Positions 1 to 7,961 are shown, counted from the first letter of the stretch. The stretch: 13,580 bases of DNA from Tannerellaceae bacterium (GCA_031267775.1 JAIRYL010000204.1:1-13580); one strand, 5' to 3'. Notes: a model not told the origin generated them from the letters alone. Numbers and translations: made by a program.

Positions 1-16
1 AAACTGAAACAGGATA

Positions 17-1201
17 ATGAAATATAGCAAAATCATCCTCAAGCCCAAGAAAGAAGAATCCCTTCTGCGTTTTCATCCCTGGATATTTTCGGGGGCGATA
101 CAGGCTGTGGAAGGCAATCCCAGCGAAGGAGACGTAGTAGACGTATATGGAGCCAACGGGCGTTTCCTGGCTACCGGGCACTACCAGGCAGGCAGCATTG
201 CCATACGGGCGCTGTCTTTTGAACAGACGGATATCGATAACGCCTTTTGGCTGCGTCGCCTTCAGGCGGCCTGCGCATTACGCCTCTCCCTGGGATTGGC
301 CGGGGCGGAAAACAGCAATGCATACCGTCTGGTTCATGGCGAAGGCGACGCCCTGCCCGGATTAATTATAGACATATATGCGCATACCGCCGTCATGCAA
401 GCCCACTCGGCAGGCATGCATTACGCGCGCCATCAGATAGCCGAAGCGCTAACGCAAACCTTGGGCGACGCCCTGCGGCATATTTATTATAAATCTGAAA
501 CTACCCTCCCTTTCAAAGCCAACCTGGATAGCGAAAACGGTTATCTGTATGGCGGCGAAGCAGAGGATATCGCCATGGAAAATGGCTTGGAATTTTATGT
601 AGACTGGCAGAAAGGCCAGAAAACAGGCTTCTTTGTAGATCAGCGAGACAACCGCGTCTTGCTGGAACATTACGCCCGGAACCGTTCGGTATTGAACATG
701 TTTTGCTACACGGGCGGTTTTTCTGTCTATGCCATGCGCGGAGGAGCCCGGCTGGTTCATTCGGTAGACAGTTCGGCGAAAGCGATTTACCTGACAAAGA
801 AAAACGTGGAACTGAACTTCCCTTCCGACGCCCGCCACGAAGCGTATGCGGAAGACGCCTTCAGGTACCTGGAAAAAACGGAATGTAATTATAACCTGAT
901 TATCCTGGATCCGCCCGCCTTTGCCAAGCATAAAAACGTATTGAGGAACGCCTTGCAGGGATACCGCAAACTCAACGCAATCGCCTTTGAAAAGATACAA
1001 CCCGGCGGCGTTCTCTTTACCTTCTCGTGTTCGCAAGTGGTAAGCAAAGAACATTTCAGGCTGGCCGTTTTCAGCGCCGCCGCACAGTCGGGCCGGAGCG
1101 TACGCATCCTTCACCAGCTAACGCAACCCGCCGACCATCCCGTCAACATTTACCATCCCGAAGGCGAATACCTCAAAGGCCTGGTATTATACGTAGAATA
1201 A
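17..1201 (+). CDS. RlmI-like class I SAM-dependent rRNA (cytosine-C5) methyltransferase
   Basis: Predicted cytosolic S-adenosylmethionine-dependent methyltransferase that modifies a cytosine of 23S rRNA. The 394 residues match the usual length of the RlmI/YccW family. Residues 5-65 form a PUA-like RNA-binding domain with the typical HPWIFSGAI start (20-28). The catalytic Rossmann domain follows, with GQKTGFFVDQRDNR (200-213), the SAM-binding NMFCYTGGFS (227-236), LDPPAFAK (297-304) and the catalytic-cysteine motif FSCS (336-339). The family ending HPVNIYHPEGEYLKGL (374-389) is intact. The start at 17 gives the full PUA domain; only 16 bases precede it, so its promoter is not visible. It ends 30 bases before the aminotransferase and may be cotranscribed with it. 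The family is clear; the exact rRNA position modified is inferred from E. coli RlmI (C1962) and could differ. Confidence 0.9.
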   Translation: MKYSKIILKPKKEESLLRFHPWIFSGAIQAVEGNPSEGDVVDVYGANGRFLATGHYQAGSIAIRALSFEQTDIDNAFWLRRLQAACALRLSLGLAGAENSNAYRLVHGEGDALPGLIIDIYAHTAVMQAHSAGMHYARHQIAEALTQTLGDALRHIYYKSETTLPFKANLDSENGYLYGGEAEDIAMENGLEFYVDWQKGQKTGFFVDQRDNRVLLEHYARNRSVLNMFCYTGGFSVYAMRGGARLVHSVDSSAKAIYLTKKNVELNFPSDARHEAYAEDAFRYLEKTECNYNLIILDPPAFAKHKNVLRNALQGYRKLNAIAFEKIQPGGVLFTFSCSQVVSKEHFRLAVFSAAAQSGRSVRILHQLTQPADHPVNIYHPEGEYLKGLVLYVE

Positions 1202-1231
1202 CGCTAAATAATTACAAAATAAGTACAAGAC

Positions 1232-2548
1232 ATGAAAAATACGCCTGTAGATTATATTAAAACGAAAGAAGTGATGGATAGCTATGGTTTGCCCCACTTT
1301 GGGAAAGCTACCATTCGCGAAGTAGTCGCTATCTCGTCGCAACTGGAACGCGAAACCCGGACGGAGTTCATACACATGGAAATGGGAGTACCGGGATTGA
1401 AGCCGGCCCGGATAGGCGTTGAAGCGGAAATAAACGCTTTGCAGGATGGCATAGCGTCTGTTTACCCCAACATAAACGGAACGCCCGAATTAAAAACGGA
1501 AGCTTCCCGATTCATAAAAGCCTTTCTGAATGTAGACGTCGACGCCGAATGTTGCGTGCCTGTTACAGGATCTATGCAGGGAACTTACGCTTCTTTCCTT
1601 ACCTGCGGCCAATGCGTACAGGGAAAAGACAGCATCCTGTTTATCGACCCCGGTTTCCCCGTTCAGAAGCAGCAGATAGCCGTAATGGGTTACAAATACG
1701 AATCCTTTGATATATATGAATACAGAGGAGAAAAAATAGCGTCGAAAATAGAAGAATATGTAAGCAAAGGAAATATAGCCGCCATTATATACTCAAATCC
1801 CAATAACCCGGCCTGGTTCTGTTTAACGGAAAACGAATTAAAAAGTATAGCCGGCGTAGCCGACAAATATGATACGATTGTAATTGAAGACCTGGCTTAT
1901 TTTGCGATGGATTTCCGGAAAGAACTGGGCAAGCCCTTTGAAGCGCCTTATCAGTCCACCATCGCAAATTATACCGATAATTATATCCTGCAGATTTCCG
2001 GCTCTAAAGCGTTTAGTTATGCAGGCCAGCGGATAGCCGTAACGGCCATATCCAATACATTATACCGTCGCGTTTTTCCGGAGCTTGCCAAACGGTACGG
2101 AGGCGGTACGTTCGGCGCCGTATACATCCATAGAGTTTTATACGCTTTATCTTCCGGAACCGGCCATTCCGCCCAGTTTGCGCTGGCGGCCATGTTTAGA
2201 GCGGCTTCCGACGGAACATTCGATTTTGTATCGGACGTACGGGAATACGGACGGCGCGCTAAAAAATTAAAGGAAATATTTACCGGTCACGGATTTAAAA
2301 TAGTATATGAGAATGATTTAGACCAACCGATAGCCGACGGTTTCTATTTTACCGTCTCCTATCCGGGTATGACCGGCAGCGAATTGATGAAAGAACTCAT
2401 ATATTACGGTATCAGCGCCATATCTTTAGAGACTACCGGAAGTAATAAAGAAGGACTGCGTGCATGCACTTCGTTTATAAAAGACCATCAATATGATTTA
2501 TTAAAAGAAAGATTGGATATTTTTAACGAAAACCATCCCCCGATATAA
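1232..2548 (+). CDS. Fold-type I PLP-dependent aminotransferase, substrate unknown
   Basis: Predicted cytosolic pyridoxal-phosphate aminotransferase of the class I/II family, 438 residues. The fold-type I landmarks are in order: a GSMQGTYA cofactor-phosphate region (113-120), SNPNNPA (188-194) with the conserved Asn192, EDLAYF (219-224) supplying Asp220 for the pyridine nitrogen and Tyr223, the Schiff-base lysine Lys259 in SGSKAFSYAGQR, and Arg410 in GLRAC, the likely carboxylate-binding arginine. All key residues are present, so it should be active. I cannot tell its amino donor or acceptor: it is not an obvious AspC, HisC or AlaA. The gap to the upstream methyltransferase is 30 bases, without a clear promoter; the hydrogenase genes start 75 bases downstream with their own candidate promoter, so a functional link to hydrogen metabolism is not supported. 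Confidence 0.88.
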   Translation: MKNTPVDYIKTKEVMDSYGLPHFGKATIREVVAISSQLERETRTEFIHMEMGVPGLKPARIGVEAEINALQDGIASVYPNINGTPELKTEASRFIKAFLNVDVDAECCVPVTGSMQGTYASFLTCGQCVQGKDSILFIDPGFPVQKQQIAVMGYKYESFDIYEYRGEKIASKIEEYVSKGNIAAIIYSNPNNPAWFCLTENELKSIAGVADKYDTIVIEDLAYFAMDFRKELGKPFEAPYQSTIANYTDNYILQISGSKAFSYAGQRIAVTAISNTLYRRVFPELAKRYGGGTFGAVYIHRVLYALSSGTGHSAQFALAAMFRAASDGTFDFVSDVREYGRRAKKLKEIFTGHGFKIVYENDLDQPIADGFYFTVSYPGMTGSELMKELIYYGISAISLETTGSNKEGLRACTSFIKDHQYDLLKERLDIFNENHPPI

Positions 2549-2571
2549 GATGTGATTTAAGGATAATTACG

Positions 2572-2579
2572 TATGTTTG
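2572..2579 (+). promoter_or_regulatory. Candidate Bacteroidota -7 promoter element for the hydrogenase operon
   Basis: TATGTTTG matches the Bacteroidota primary-sigma -7 consensus TAnnTTTG exactly. It sits 44 bases before the HydB start, in the only gap upstream of the hydrogenase genes. No convincing TTG -33 box is seen about 20 bases upstream, so the assignment rests on the -7 element and its position. Confidence 0.45.
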
Positions 2580-2623
2580 TTCCGAATCATCTTCATTGTG
2601 AATTTAATCTTAATTGTTGAGCC

Positions 2624-4474
2624 ATGAATGTAGTAAAGACGTTAGACGATCTTATGTGCGTACGTAATGCAGCCGTCGCTTTTTCCGAGTCGAACCATCC
2701 AGCCGAATCAGTAGAAATAAAAATTTCCATGGCTACCTGCGGAATAGCCGCCGGAGCCAGAGAAGTAAATAACTATCTGGCCGCTTTGACGAAGCGGGAA
2801 CAGATACCGGTCAACATTGTTCAAACCGGATGTATGGGATACTGCTATGCCGAACCCACCATTGAAGTAACCTTGCCGGGCGGCGAGCCTGTGGTTTTCG
2901 GCTTTGTAAACAACGCGAAGGTAGACAATATTGTAACCCATTATATCAGGAAAGGCGTCATGCCGGAAGACGCCGTTTGGATTAAAGATAAAGTACAAAC
3001 CGGAACGGATTCTTCGCCCCGGCAGTTACATATCGCCCTCAGGAATTGCGGACATATCGATCCGGAAAATATTGACGATTATATCAAAGCCGACGGTTAT
3101 TTGGCTTTAGGAAAAACAGTGACGCAGATGACGCCCGACCAGGTTATCAAAATAATTATGGACAGCGGCCTGCGAGGACGGGGAGGCGGAGGATTCCCTA
3201 CCGGACTGAAATGGCAAATTACCCGCAAGGTAGAGGCCAGCCGGAAATATGTGGTGTGCAATGCCGACGAGGGCGATCCGGGCGCTTTTATGGATCGGTC
3301 TATATTGGAAGGCGATCCGCATACCGTTATCGAGGCGATGGTTATAAACGGTTATTGTACAGGCGCCGACAGGGGATTGGTATACATACGCGCCGAATAT
3401 CCCCTGGCCATTGAACGGCTGAAGGTAGCCATGCGGCAGGCAAGGGAATATGGCTTCCTGGGCGAGCGTATCTTCGGAACGGATTTTTCTTTTGATATCG
3501 AAATACGCTATGGCGCCGGCGCTTTTGTGTGCGGAGAAGAAACGGCGCTGATTCACAGCATGGAAGGTAAGCGGGGAGAAGCGACGGTAAAACCGCCTTT
3601 TCCAAGCGAAAGCGGATATAACGGCTTTCCTACGAATGTAAACAACGTAGAAACATACGCTAATATTCCGGCCATTATTTTAAAGGGAGCGGAATGGTTC
3701 GGCCGTATCGGCACAGGAAAAAGCAAAGGGACGAAAGTGTTTGCTTTAGCCGGAAAAATCAATAAGGTTGGTTTAGTAGAAGTACCGATGGGAACTACGC
3801 TTCGCGAAGTTATTTTCCAGATAGGAGGCGGTATTAAAGACGGGAAGAAATTCAAAGCCGTTCAAACCGGCGGCCCTTCGGGGGGATGCCTGACCGAAAA
3901 GCACCTCGACCTGCCGATCGATTACGATAATCTGCTGGCGGCGGGTTCGATGATGGGTTCGGGCGGAATGATCGTCATGGACGAAGATGATTGTATGGTT
4001 GCTATGGCGCAGTTTTATCTTGATTTTTCAGTAGAAGAATCGTGCGGAAAATGTACGCCTTGCCGGATTGGCAATAAGCGGTTGCACGAAATACTGCAAA
4101 AGATAACGTCGGGCGTTGGAGAGGAAAGCGATTTGGAGAGGCTGCGTAACCTGGCAATCGTTATAAAAGATACCGCTTTATGCGGGTTGGGACAAACGTC
4201 TCCCAATCCGGTATTGTCGACAATGAATAATTTCTACGACGAATATATAGCCCATGTACGCAACCAGGCTTGTCCGGCTCATCAATGCCGGAAGCTCACC
4301 CAATATTTTATCGACCCCGAAAAATGTACCGGTTGTACCTTATGCTCTCGCTCCTGTTCGGTAGACGCTATAAAAGGTGAACGGAAAACGCCCCATGTGA
4401 TAGACCCCATCCTTTGCGTGCGCTGCGGAACCTGTTTCGATAAATGTAAGTTCAATGCGGTATATGTTCATTAA
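2624..4474 (+). CDS. hydB: NADH-dependent [FeFe]-hydrogenase, HydB (NuoF-like) subunit
   Basis: Flavin- and NADH-binding subunit of a soluble trimeric [FeFe]-hydrogenase, 616 residues, close to Thermotoga HydB. Residues 30-110 are a thioredoxin-like [2Fe-2S] domain (Cys39, Cys70, Cys74). The NuoF core holds the FMN/NADH motifs GLRGRGGGGFPTG (182-194) and NADEGDPGAF (213-222), GAGAFVCGEETALI (297-310), and an SLBB segment around 370-440. A [4Fe-4S] site follows (Cys474, Cys477, Cys480, Cys520). The C-terminus is a 2x[4Fe-4S] ferredoxin (Cys568/571/574/578 and 598/601/604/608). A Cys550-x2-His553-x-Cys555 group, perhaps with Cys457, is a candidate for the zinc site known in bifurcating HydB. 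In the family, this subunit passes electrons between NADH, ferredoxin and HydA. Its stop lies 19 bases before the preferred HydA start, so the genes are tightly coupled. Bifurcation itself is inferred, not shown. Confidence 0.93.
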   Translation: MNVVKTLDDLMCVRNAAVAFSESNHPAESVEIKISMATCGIAAGAREVNNYLAALTKREQIPVNIVQTGCMGYCYAEPTIEVTLPGGEPVVFGFVNNAKVDNIVTHYIRKGVMPEDAVWIKDKVQTGTDSSPRQLHIALRNCGHIDPENIDDYIKADGYLALGKTVTQMTPDQVIKIIMDSGLRGRGGGGFPTGLKWQITRKVEASRKYVVCNADEGDPGAFMDRSILEGDPHTVIEAMVINGYCTGADRGLVYIRAEYPLAIERLKVAMRQAREYGFLGERIFGTDFSFDIEIRYGAGAFVCGEETALIHSMEGKRGEATVKPPFPSESGYNGFPTNVNNVETYANIPAIILKGAEWFGRIGTGKSKGTKVFALAGKINKVGLVEVPMGTTLREVIFQIGGGIKDGKKFKAVQTGGPSGGCLTEKHLDLPIDYDNLLAAGSMMGSGGMIVMDEDDCMVAMAQFYLDFSVEESCGKCTPCRIGNKRLHEILQKITSGVGEESDLERLRNLAIVIKDTALCGLGQTSPNPVLSTMNNFYDEYIAHVRNQACPAHQCRKLTQYFIDPEKCTGCTLCSRSCSVDAIKGERKTPHVIDPILCVRCGTCFDKCKFNAVYVH

Positions 4475-4493
4475 CACGTTAAACCCTGTACCA

Positions 4494-6284
4494 ATGAAAA
4501 CCATAAAATTAATCATCAACAGAAAAGAGCTGGAAGTTCCTGCCGGTACTACCATCCTTGAGGCGGCAAGAAGCATCGGCGTACGCATCCCCACCTTATG
4601 TCACATGAAACTGGAAGACCTGCATTACGAAAACAATCCGGGCGCATGCCGGATTTGCGTAGTGGAAGTAGAAGGCCGGAGAAATCTGGCGCCGGCCTGT
4701 AAAACGGAATGTACCGACGGGCTTGTCGTAAAAACATATACTCCGCGCGTGATGAACGCCCGCCGGATTATCATGGAACTGATTCTGTCCAACCATCCCT
4801 TCGAGTGTCTTACATGCAGCAAAAACGGGCATTGCGAATTACAGACCGTCGCGCACGATTTGGGTATACGCGAAGTGAGGTATTCGGGCGAACAGTCTGT
4901 TTTTCCGATAGACCGCAGTCCCTCTATTGTGCGCAACGTAAATAAATGCATCATGTGCCGGCGTTGCGAAACGATGTGTAACTCCATACAAACCGTAGGC
5001 GCTCTTACAGCCGTAAACAGAGGCTTCCAGGCAGTGGTGTCGACGGCTTTTGAAAAAGACATGAAAGGCAGTATTTGTTCGTATTGCGGACAATGCGTGT
5101 CTATCTGTCCGGTAAATGCTTTAAGCGGACGGAGCAATCAGCAGGAAGTACTCGACGCTTTGGACAATCCGGATAAAATAGTGATAGCGCAAACAGCTCC
5201 CGCCGTGCGCGTCGCTTTAGGTCGAGACTTTGGCTTTGAACCGGGTACCCTTGTAACAGGTAAGATGGTTTCGGCCTTGCGTAACTTAGGCTTTGATTAT
5301 GTATTCGATACCGATTTCGCTGCCGACCTTACCATTATGGAAGAAGGAACGGAATTGCTTCAGCGGCTGACCGGCTATTTGCATGGCGAAAAGAAAGAGA
5401 AAATACCTTTGATGACCAGTTGTTGTCCGGGCTGGGTTAACTTTGTAGAAAAGCATTATCCCGAATTAACCGGCAACTTGTCAACAGCCAAAAGTCCCCA
5501 ACAGATGTTCGGCTCTATAATAAAGTCTTATTTTGCCGATAAATTGGGCGTTGAACGCGAAAAAATTGTGGTTGTATCCATTATGCCTTGTCTGGCAAAG
5601 AAATACGAAGCCGGCAGGCAGGAGTTTTCGGTCAATGGCAATCCCGATGTAGATATTTCTATTTATACGCGCGAATTGGCGCGCTTGATACGGTATGCCA
5701 ATATCAATTTTGAAGAATTACCGGACGGAGAATTCGACCAGCCGTTCGGCGAATCGACGGGCGCAGCCGTTATATTTGGCACAACCGGCGGCGTTATAGA
5801 AGCCGCCTGCCGGACAGCGTACGAATTATATACCAAAAAGCCGCTGGAACATATCGAGATAGAAGCGTTGCGCGGAATGGAAGGCATACGGTCGGGCGTT
5901 ATCGATTTCGACGGCTTGCCCGTACGTATTGGCATTGCTCATGGACTGGGTAACGCCCGCAAACTGATAGAAGAGGTAAAGAACGGAACATCTCCCTATC
6001 ATGCAATTGAAATAATGGCTTGCCCGGGCGGTTGTATTGGCGGAGGCGGACAGCCGTTCCATCGCGGAAATATGGAAGTGCTTCGCAGGCGCGCATCATC
6101 CTTATATCAGGTCGATAAAGGAAAAAATATCCGGAAAAGTCATGAAAATCCAGCTATTATCCGGCTATACAAGGAATATCTGGGCGAACCCTGCGGACCC
6201 TTGTCGCATCAATTATTGCATACGCATTATTTCGACCGAAAAAATACAGTCGGCATTTTGAATGAAACGAATAAGGAAGAATAA
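4494..6284 (+). CDS. hydA: [FeFe]-hydrogenase catalytic subunit HydA (group A3-like)
   Basis: Catalytic subunit that reduces protons or oxidises H2 at the H-cluster; cytosolic. I prefer the start at 4494 (596 residues, beginning MKTIKLIINRKELEVPAG) because the in-frame ATG at 4455 lies inside hydB and adds 13 residues with no family counterpart. In order: a [2Fe-2S] ferredoxin domain (Cys36, 52, 55, 69); the His-Cys [4Fe-4S] motif HPFECLTCSKNGHC (101-114); two [4Fe-4S] sites (Cys152/155/158/162 and 195/198/201/205); then the H-cluster domain with TSCCPGW (308-314), MPCLAKKYE (364-372) and MACPGGCIGGGGQ (508-520). The cluster ligands are Cys311, Cys366, Cys510 and Cys514, with Cys310 as the proton-relay cysteine. 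A small-subunit-type tail (about 535-580) is present. The extra C-terminal [2Fe-2S] extension of Thermotoga HydA is absent. Everything needed for activity is intact, provided HydE/F/G maturases are encoded elsewhere. Confidence 0.95.
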   Translation: MKTIKLIINRKELEVPAGTTILEAARSIGVRIPTLCHMKLEDLHYENNPGACRICVVEVEGRRNLAPACKTECTDGLVVKTYTPRVMNARRIIMELILSNHPFECLTCSKNGHCELQTVAHDLGIREVRYSGEQSVFPIDRSPSIVRNVNKCIMCRRCETMCNSIQTVGALTAVNRGFQAVVSTAFEKDMKGSICSYCGQCVSICPVNALSGRSNQQEVLDALDNPDKIVIAQTAPAVRVALGRDFGFEPGTLVTGKMVSALRNLGFDYVFDTDFAADLTIMEEGTELLQRLTGYLHGEKKEKIPLMTSCCPGWVNFVEKHYPELTGNLSTAKSPQQMFGSIIKSYFADKLGVEREKIVVVSIMPCLAKKYEAGRQEFSVNGNPDVDISIYTRELARLIRYANINFEELPDGEFDQPFGESTGAAVIFGTTGGVIEAACRTAYELYTKKPLEHIEIEALRGMEGIRSGVIDFDGLPVRIGIAHGLGNARKLIEEVKNGTSPYHAIEIMACPGGCIGGGGQPFHRGNMEVLRRRASSLYQVDKGKNIRKSHENPAIIRLYKEYLGEPCGPLSHQLLHTHYFDRKNTVGILNETNKEE

Positions 6285-6286
6285 TC

Positions 6287-6775
6287 ATGGAAACACTCTA
6301 TTTATCACACTCAAATATAACCAAGCTTCACGCTATTTGTGAAGAGTATAATAATGATCCGGGCGAATTGATCAATGTTCTGCATGCGGCGCAAGGCGCG
6401 CTGGGTTATTTGCCGGCGGAAGTGCAGGAAGTTATTGCGTCAAAACTCAAAATACCCGTCTCAAAGGTCTACGGGGTAGTTACTTTTTATTCGTTTTTTA
6501 CGATGACGCCCAACGGAAAATACCCTGTATCCGTTTGTCTCGGCACAGCCTGCTATGTACGCGGAGCGGAAAAGATACTGGAAGAATTAGAACGGCAATT
6601 GGAAATAAAAGTAGGCGAAACGACGCAAGATGGTTTGTTTTCGTTGGATTGTCTTCGTTGCGTGGGCGCTTGCGGACTGGCTCCGGTTATTTCCATTGGC
6701 GGCAAAGTGTACGGAAGGGTTACGCCCGAAAAGGTAAAGAAAATCCTGTCGGAATATTATTTTCAGGAAAAATAG
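6287..6775 (+). CDS. hydC: NADH-dependent [FeFe]-hydrogenase, HydC (NuoE-like) subunit
   Basis: Small electron-transfer subunit of the same hydrogenase, 162 residues, the usual length for HydC/NuoE. A helical N-terminal part (about 10-65, ending in VYGVVTFYSFF) precedes a thioredoxin-like [2Fe-2S] domain with the canonical ligands Cys84 and Cys89 (C-x4-C in CLGTAC) and Cys125 and Cys129 (C-x3-C in CVGAC). In related complexes it docks on HydB next to the FMN and NADH site. The start lies 2 bases after the hydA stop, with an AAGGA stretch 9 bases upstream of the ATG, so it is translated from the same message. With HydB and HydA it completes the trimer, here last in the operon rather than first as in many bacteria. 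Confidence 0.93.
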   Translation: METLYLSHSNITKLHAICEEYNNDPGELINVLHAAQGALGYLPAEVQEVIASKLKIPVSKVYGVVTFYSFFTMTPNGKYPVSVCLGTACYVRGAEKILEELERQLEIKVGETTQDGLFSLDCLRCVGACGLAPVISIGGKVYGRVTPEKVKKILSEYYFQEK

Positions 6776-6836
6776 CAAACGTAAACTTTTTACCCGTACT
6801 TTTATATTCAGTATTCATTTAATCAGTATTAATATC

Positions 6837-7376
6837 ATGAATGTTTTTATCAGTTTAGTTATGGCAATGTGTTTATCGGTTTCGGTTATGGCACAGAATA
6901 AGAGTTTTTATGATTTTACGGTTCAGACGATCGACGGAAAAGAATTTCCGTTATCCGAGCTGAAAGGGAAAAAGGTCTTGGTAGTAAACGTTGCTTCCAA
7001 GTGTGGATTAACGCCTCAATACGAGCAGTTACAGAAACTGTACGAAACGTATGGCGAAGATAAGTTTACCATCATAGGATTTCCGGCCAATAATTTTGGA
7101 GAGCAAGAACCCGGCACAAACGAAGAGATACTGCAATTTTGCCGCCTGAACTACGGAGTCGCTTTTCCGATGATGGCCAAAATATCTGTTGTGGGCGAAG
7201 ATAAAGCGCCGTTGTATAAATGGCTGACGGAGAAAAGCCTGAACGGAAAAGAAGACGCCGAAGTAACCTGGAACTTCCAGAAATTCATGATAGACGAAGC
7301 AGGTAACTGGGCAGGAATGGCTCCGCCAAAAACAAACCCAATGGCAGAAGAGATAATTTCCTGGATTGAAAAATAA
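6837..7376 (+). CDS. Exported glutathione peroxidase-family thiol peroxidase
   Basis: Predicted thiol peroxidase that reduces hydroperoxides, most likely with thioredoxin-type rather than glutathione donors; 179 residues. The first 19-20 residues (MNVFISLVMAMCLSVSVMAQ) look like a signal peptide, so it should act in the periplasm. The catalytic set is complete: peroxidatic Cys56 in ASKCGLTPQY, Gln90 in FPANNFGEQEP, and Trp145-Asn146 in WNFQKF. Cys102 lies 46 residues after Cys56, the spacing of the resolving cysteine in yeast Gpx3, which supports a two-cysteine mechanism. The cysteine usual in FPCNQF is Ala84 here. The gene follows hydC by 61 bases with only a poor promoter match, so it could be read through from the hydrogenase operon or have its own start. 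Confidence 0.9.
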   Translation: MNVFISLVMAMCLSVSVMAQNKSFYDFTVQTIDGKEFPLSELKGKKVLVVNVASKCGLTPQYEQLQKLYETYGEDKFTIIGFPANNFGEQEPGTNEEILQFCRLNYGVAFPMMAKISVVGEDKAPLYKWLTEKSLNGKEDAEVTWNFQKFMIDEAGNWAGMAPPKTNPMAEEIISWIEK

Positions 7377-7388
7377 TAACAAAAAAAG

Positions 7389-7419
7389 TTGTGCAAATTG
7401 ATTTTTATTCTTTACTTTG
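7389..7419 (+). promoter_or_regulatory. Candidate Bacteroidota promoter for rpmB-rpmG-bL38
   Basis: TTG at 7389-7391 and TTACTTTG at 7412-7419 are 20 bases apart, fitting the Bacteroidota primary-sigma layout (-33 TTG, -7 TAnnTTTG) with one mismatch in the -7 element. It lies about 60 bases before rpmB, in the gap after the peroxidase gene, which places the start of transcription near 7425. Confidence 0.5.
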
Positions 7420-7481
7420 CGCCCTGATTGTGAGAATAATATTGGAAATATACACAGCAAATAATAAAAAATAAGATAGAG

Positions 7482-7739
7482 ATGTCTAAGATTTGTCAGA
7501 TTACAGGAAAAAAAGCAATGGTTGGAAACAACGTTGCACATTCTAATAAAAGAACCAAACGCAAATTTAACGTTAATTTGTTTACAAAAAAGTTCTATTG
7601 GGTGGAACAGGATCAATGGATTAGCCTAAGTATTTCTGCCTCGGGTTTACGCACAATTAACAAACTTGGCTTGGATGCAGCGATTAACAATGCTGTTCAA
7701 AAAGGTTTTTTAACTGAAATAAAAGGTATAAACGTTTAA
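7482..7739 (+). CDS. rpmB: Large-subunit ribosomal protein bL28
   Basis: Structural protein of the 50S ribosomal subunit near the E-site region, 85 residues, a normal length for bL28 in this phylum. The N-terminus MSKICQITGKKAMVGNNVAH, a basic stretch KRTKRKFNVNL (23-33) and the GLRTINKLGLD segment (55-65) are family landmarks. Only one cysteine (Cys5) is present, so this is a zinc-free version. It is the first gene of a three-gene ribosomal operon behind the candidate promoter at 7389-7419. No strong Shine-Dalgarno is seen before its ATG, in contrast with the two genes that follow. Confidence 0.97.
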   Translation: MSKICQITGKKAMVGNNVAHSNKRTKRKFNVNLFTKKFYWVEQDQWISLSISASGLRTINKLGLDAAINNAVQKGFLTEIKGINV

Positions 7740-7743
7740 TTCG

Positions 7744-7749
7744 AAGGAG
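7744..7749 (+). promoter_or_regulatory. Shine-Dalgarno-like site before rpmG
   Basis: AAGGAG ends 9 bases before the rpmG ATG at 7759. It is a near-perfect match to the anti-Shine-Dalgarno, uncommon in Bacteroidota, and it confirms the start. Confidence 0.6.
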
Positions 7750-7758
7750 AAACAACAG

Positions 7759-7947
7759 ATGGCAAAGAAAGCGAAAGGCAATAGAGTACAGGTAATTTTG
7801 GAATGTACCGAGCATAAAGGAAGTGGTATGCCGGGCACGTCAAGATATATTACAACGAAAAACAGGAAGAATACGACTCAGCGTTTGGAATTGAAAAAAT
7901 TCAATCCGATACTGAAGAAAGTAACTTTACATAAAGAAATTAAATAA
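7759..7947 (+). CDS. rpmG: Large-subunit ribosomal protein bL33
   Basis: Small 50S protein of 62 residues located near the E site. The sequence MAKKAKGNRVQVILECTEHK followed by GTSRYITTKNRKNTTQRLELKK is a clear bL33 signature. Only Cys16 is present; the CxxC pairs of the zinc-binding form are missing, so it is a zinc-independent (C-minus) bL33. It lies 19 bases after rpmB and 14 bases before the bL38 gene, so the three form one operon. A Shine-Dalgarno-like AAGGAG precedes it at 7744-7749. Confidence 0.97.
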   Translation: MAKKAKGNRVQVILECTEHKGSGMPGTSRYITTKNRKNTTQRLELKKFNPILKKVTLHKEIK

Positions 7948-7948
7948 C

Positions 7949-7953
7949 AGGAG
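7949..7953 (+). promoter_or_regulatory. Shine-Dalgarno-like site before the bL38 gene
   Basis: AGGAG starts just after the rpmG stop and ends 8 bases before the ATG at 7962, typical Shine-Dalgarno spacing, which supports this start. Confidence 0.55.
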
Positions 7954-7961
7954 ATTAAACA

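Noticed and set aside
449..1114. Long open frame (221 codons) on the minus strand opposite the methyltransferase gene
   Set aside because: It lies fully inside a gene with intact family motifs, shows no recognisable domain, and has no start signal. It is a shadow of the + strand codon pattern.
3107..3556. Minus-strand open frame of 149 codons opposite hydB
   Set aside because: The + strand carries the conserved FMN/NADH motifs over the same bases; the reverse product has no recognisable family.
4455..4493. Upstream in-frame ATG for hydA, adding 13 residues
   Set aside because: It lies inside hydB, and the added residues have no counterpart in HydA; the ATG at 4494 starts exactly at the ferredoxin domain.
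7029..7616. Minus-strand open frame of 195 codons spanning the peroxidase end and rpmB start
   Set aside because: It overlaps two well-supported genes and the rpmB promoter, and its product has low-complexity aromatic stretches typical of antisense frames.
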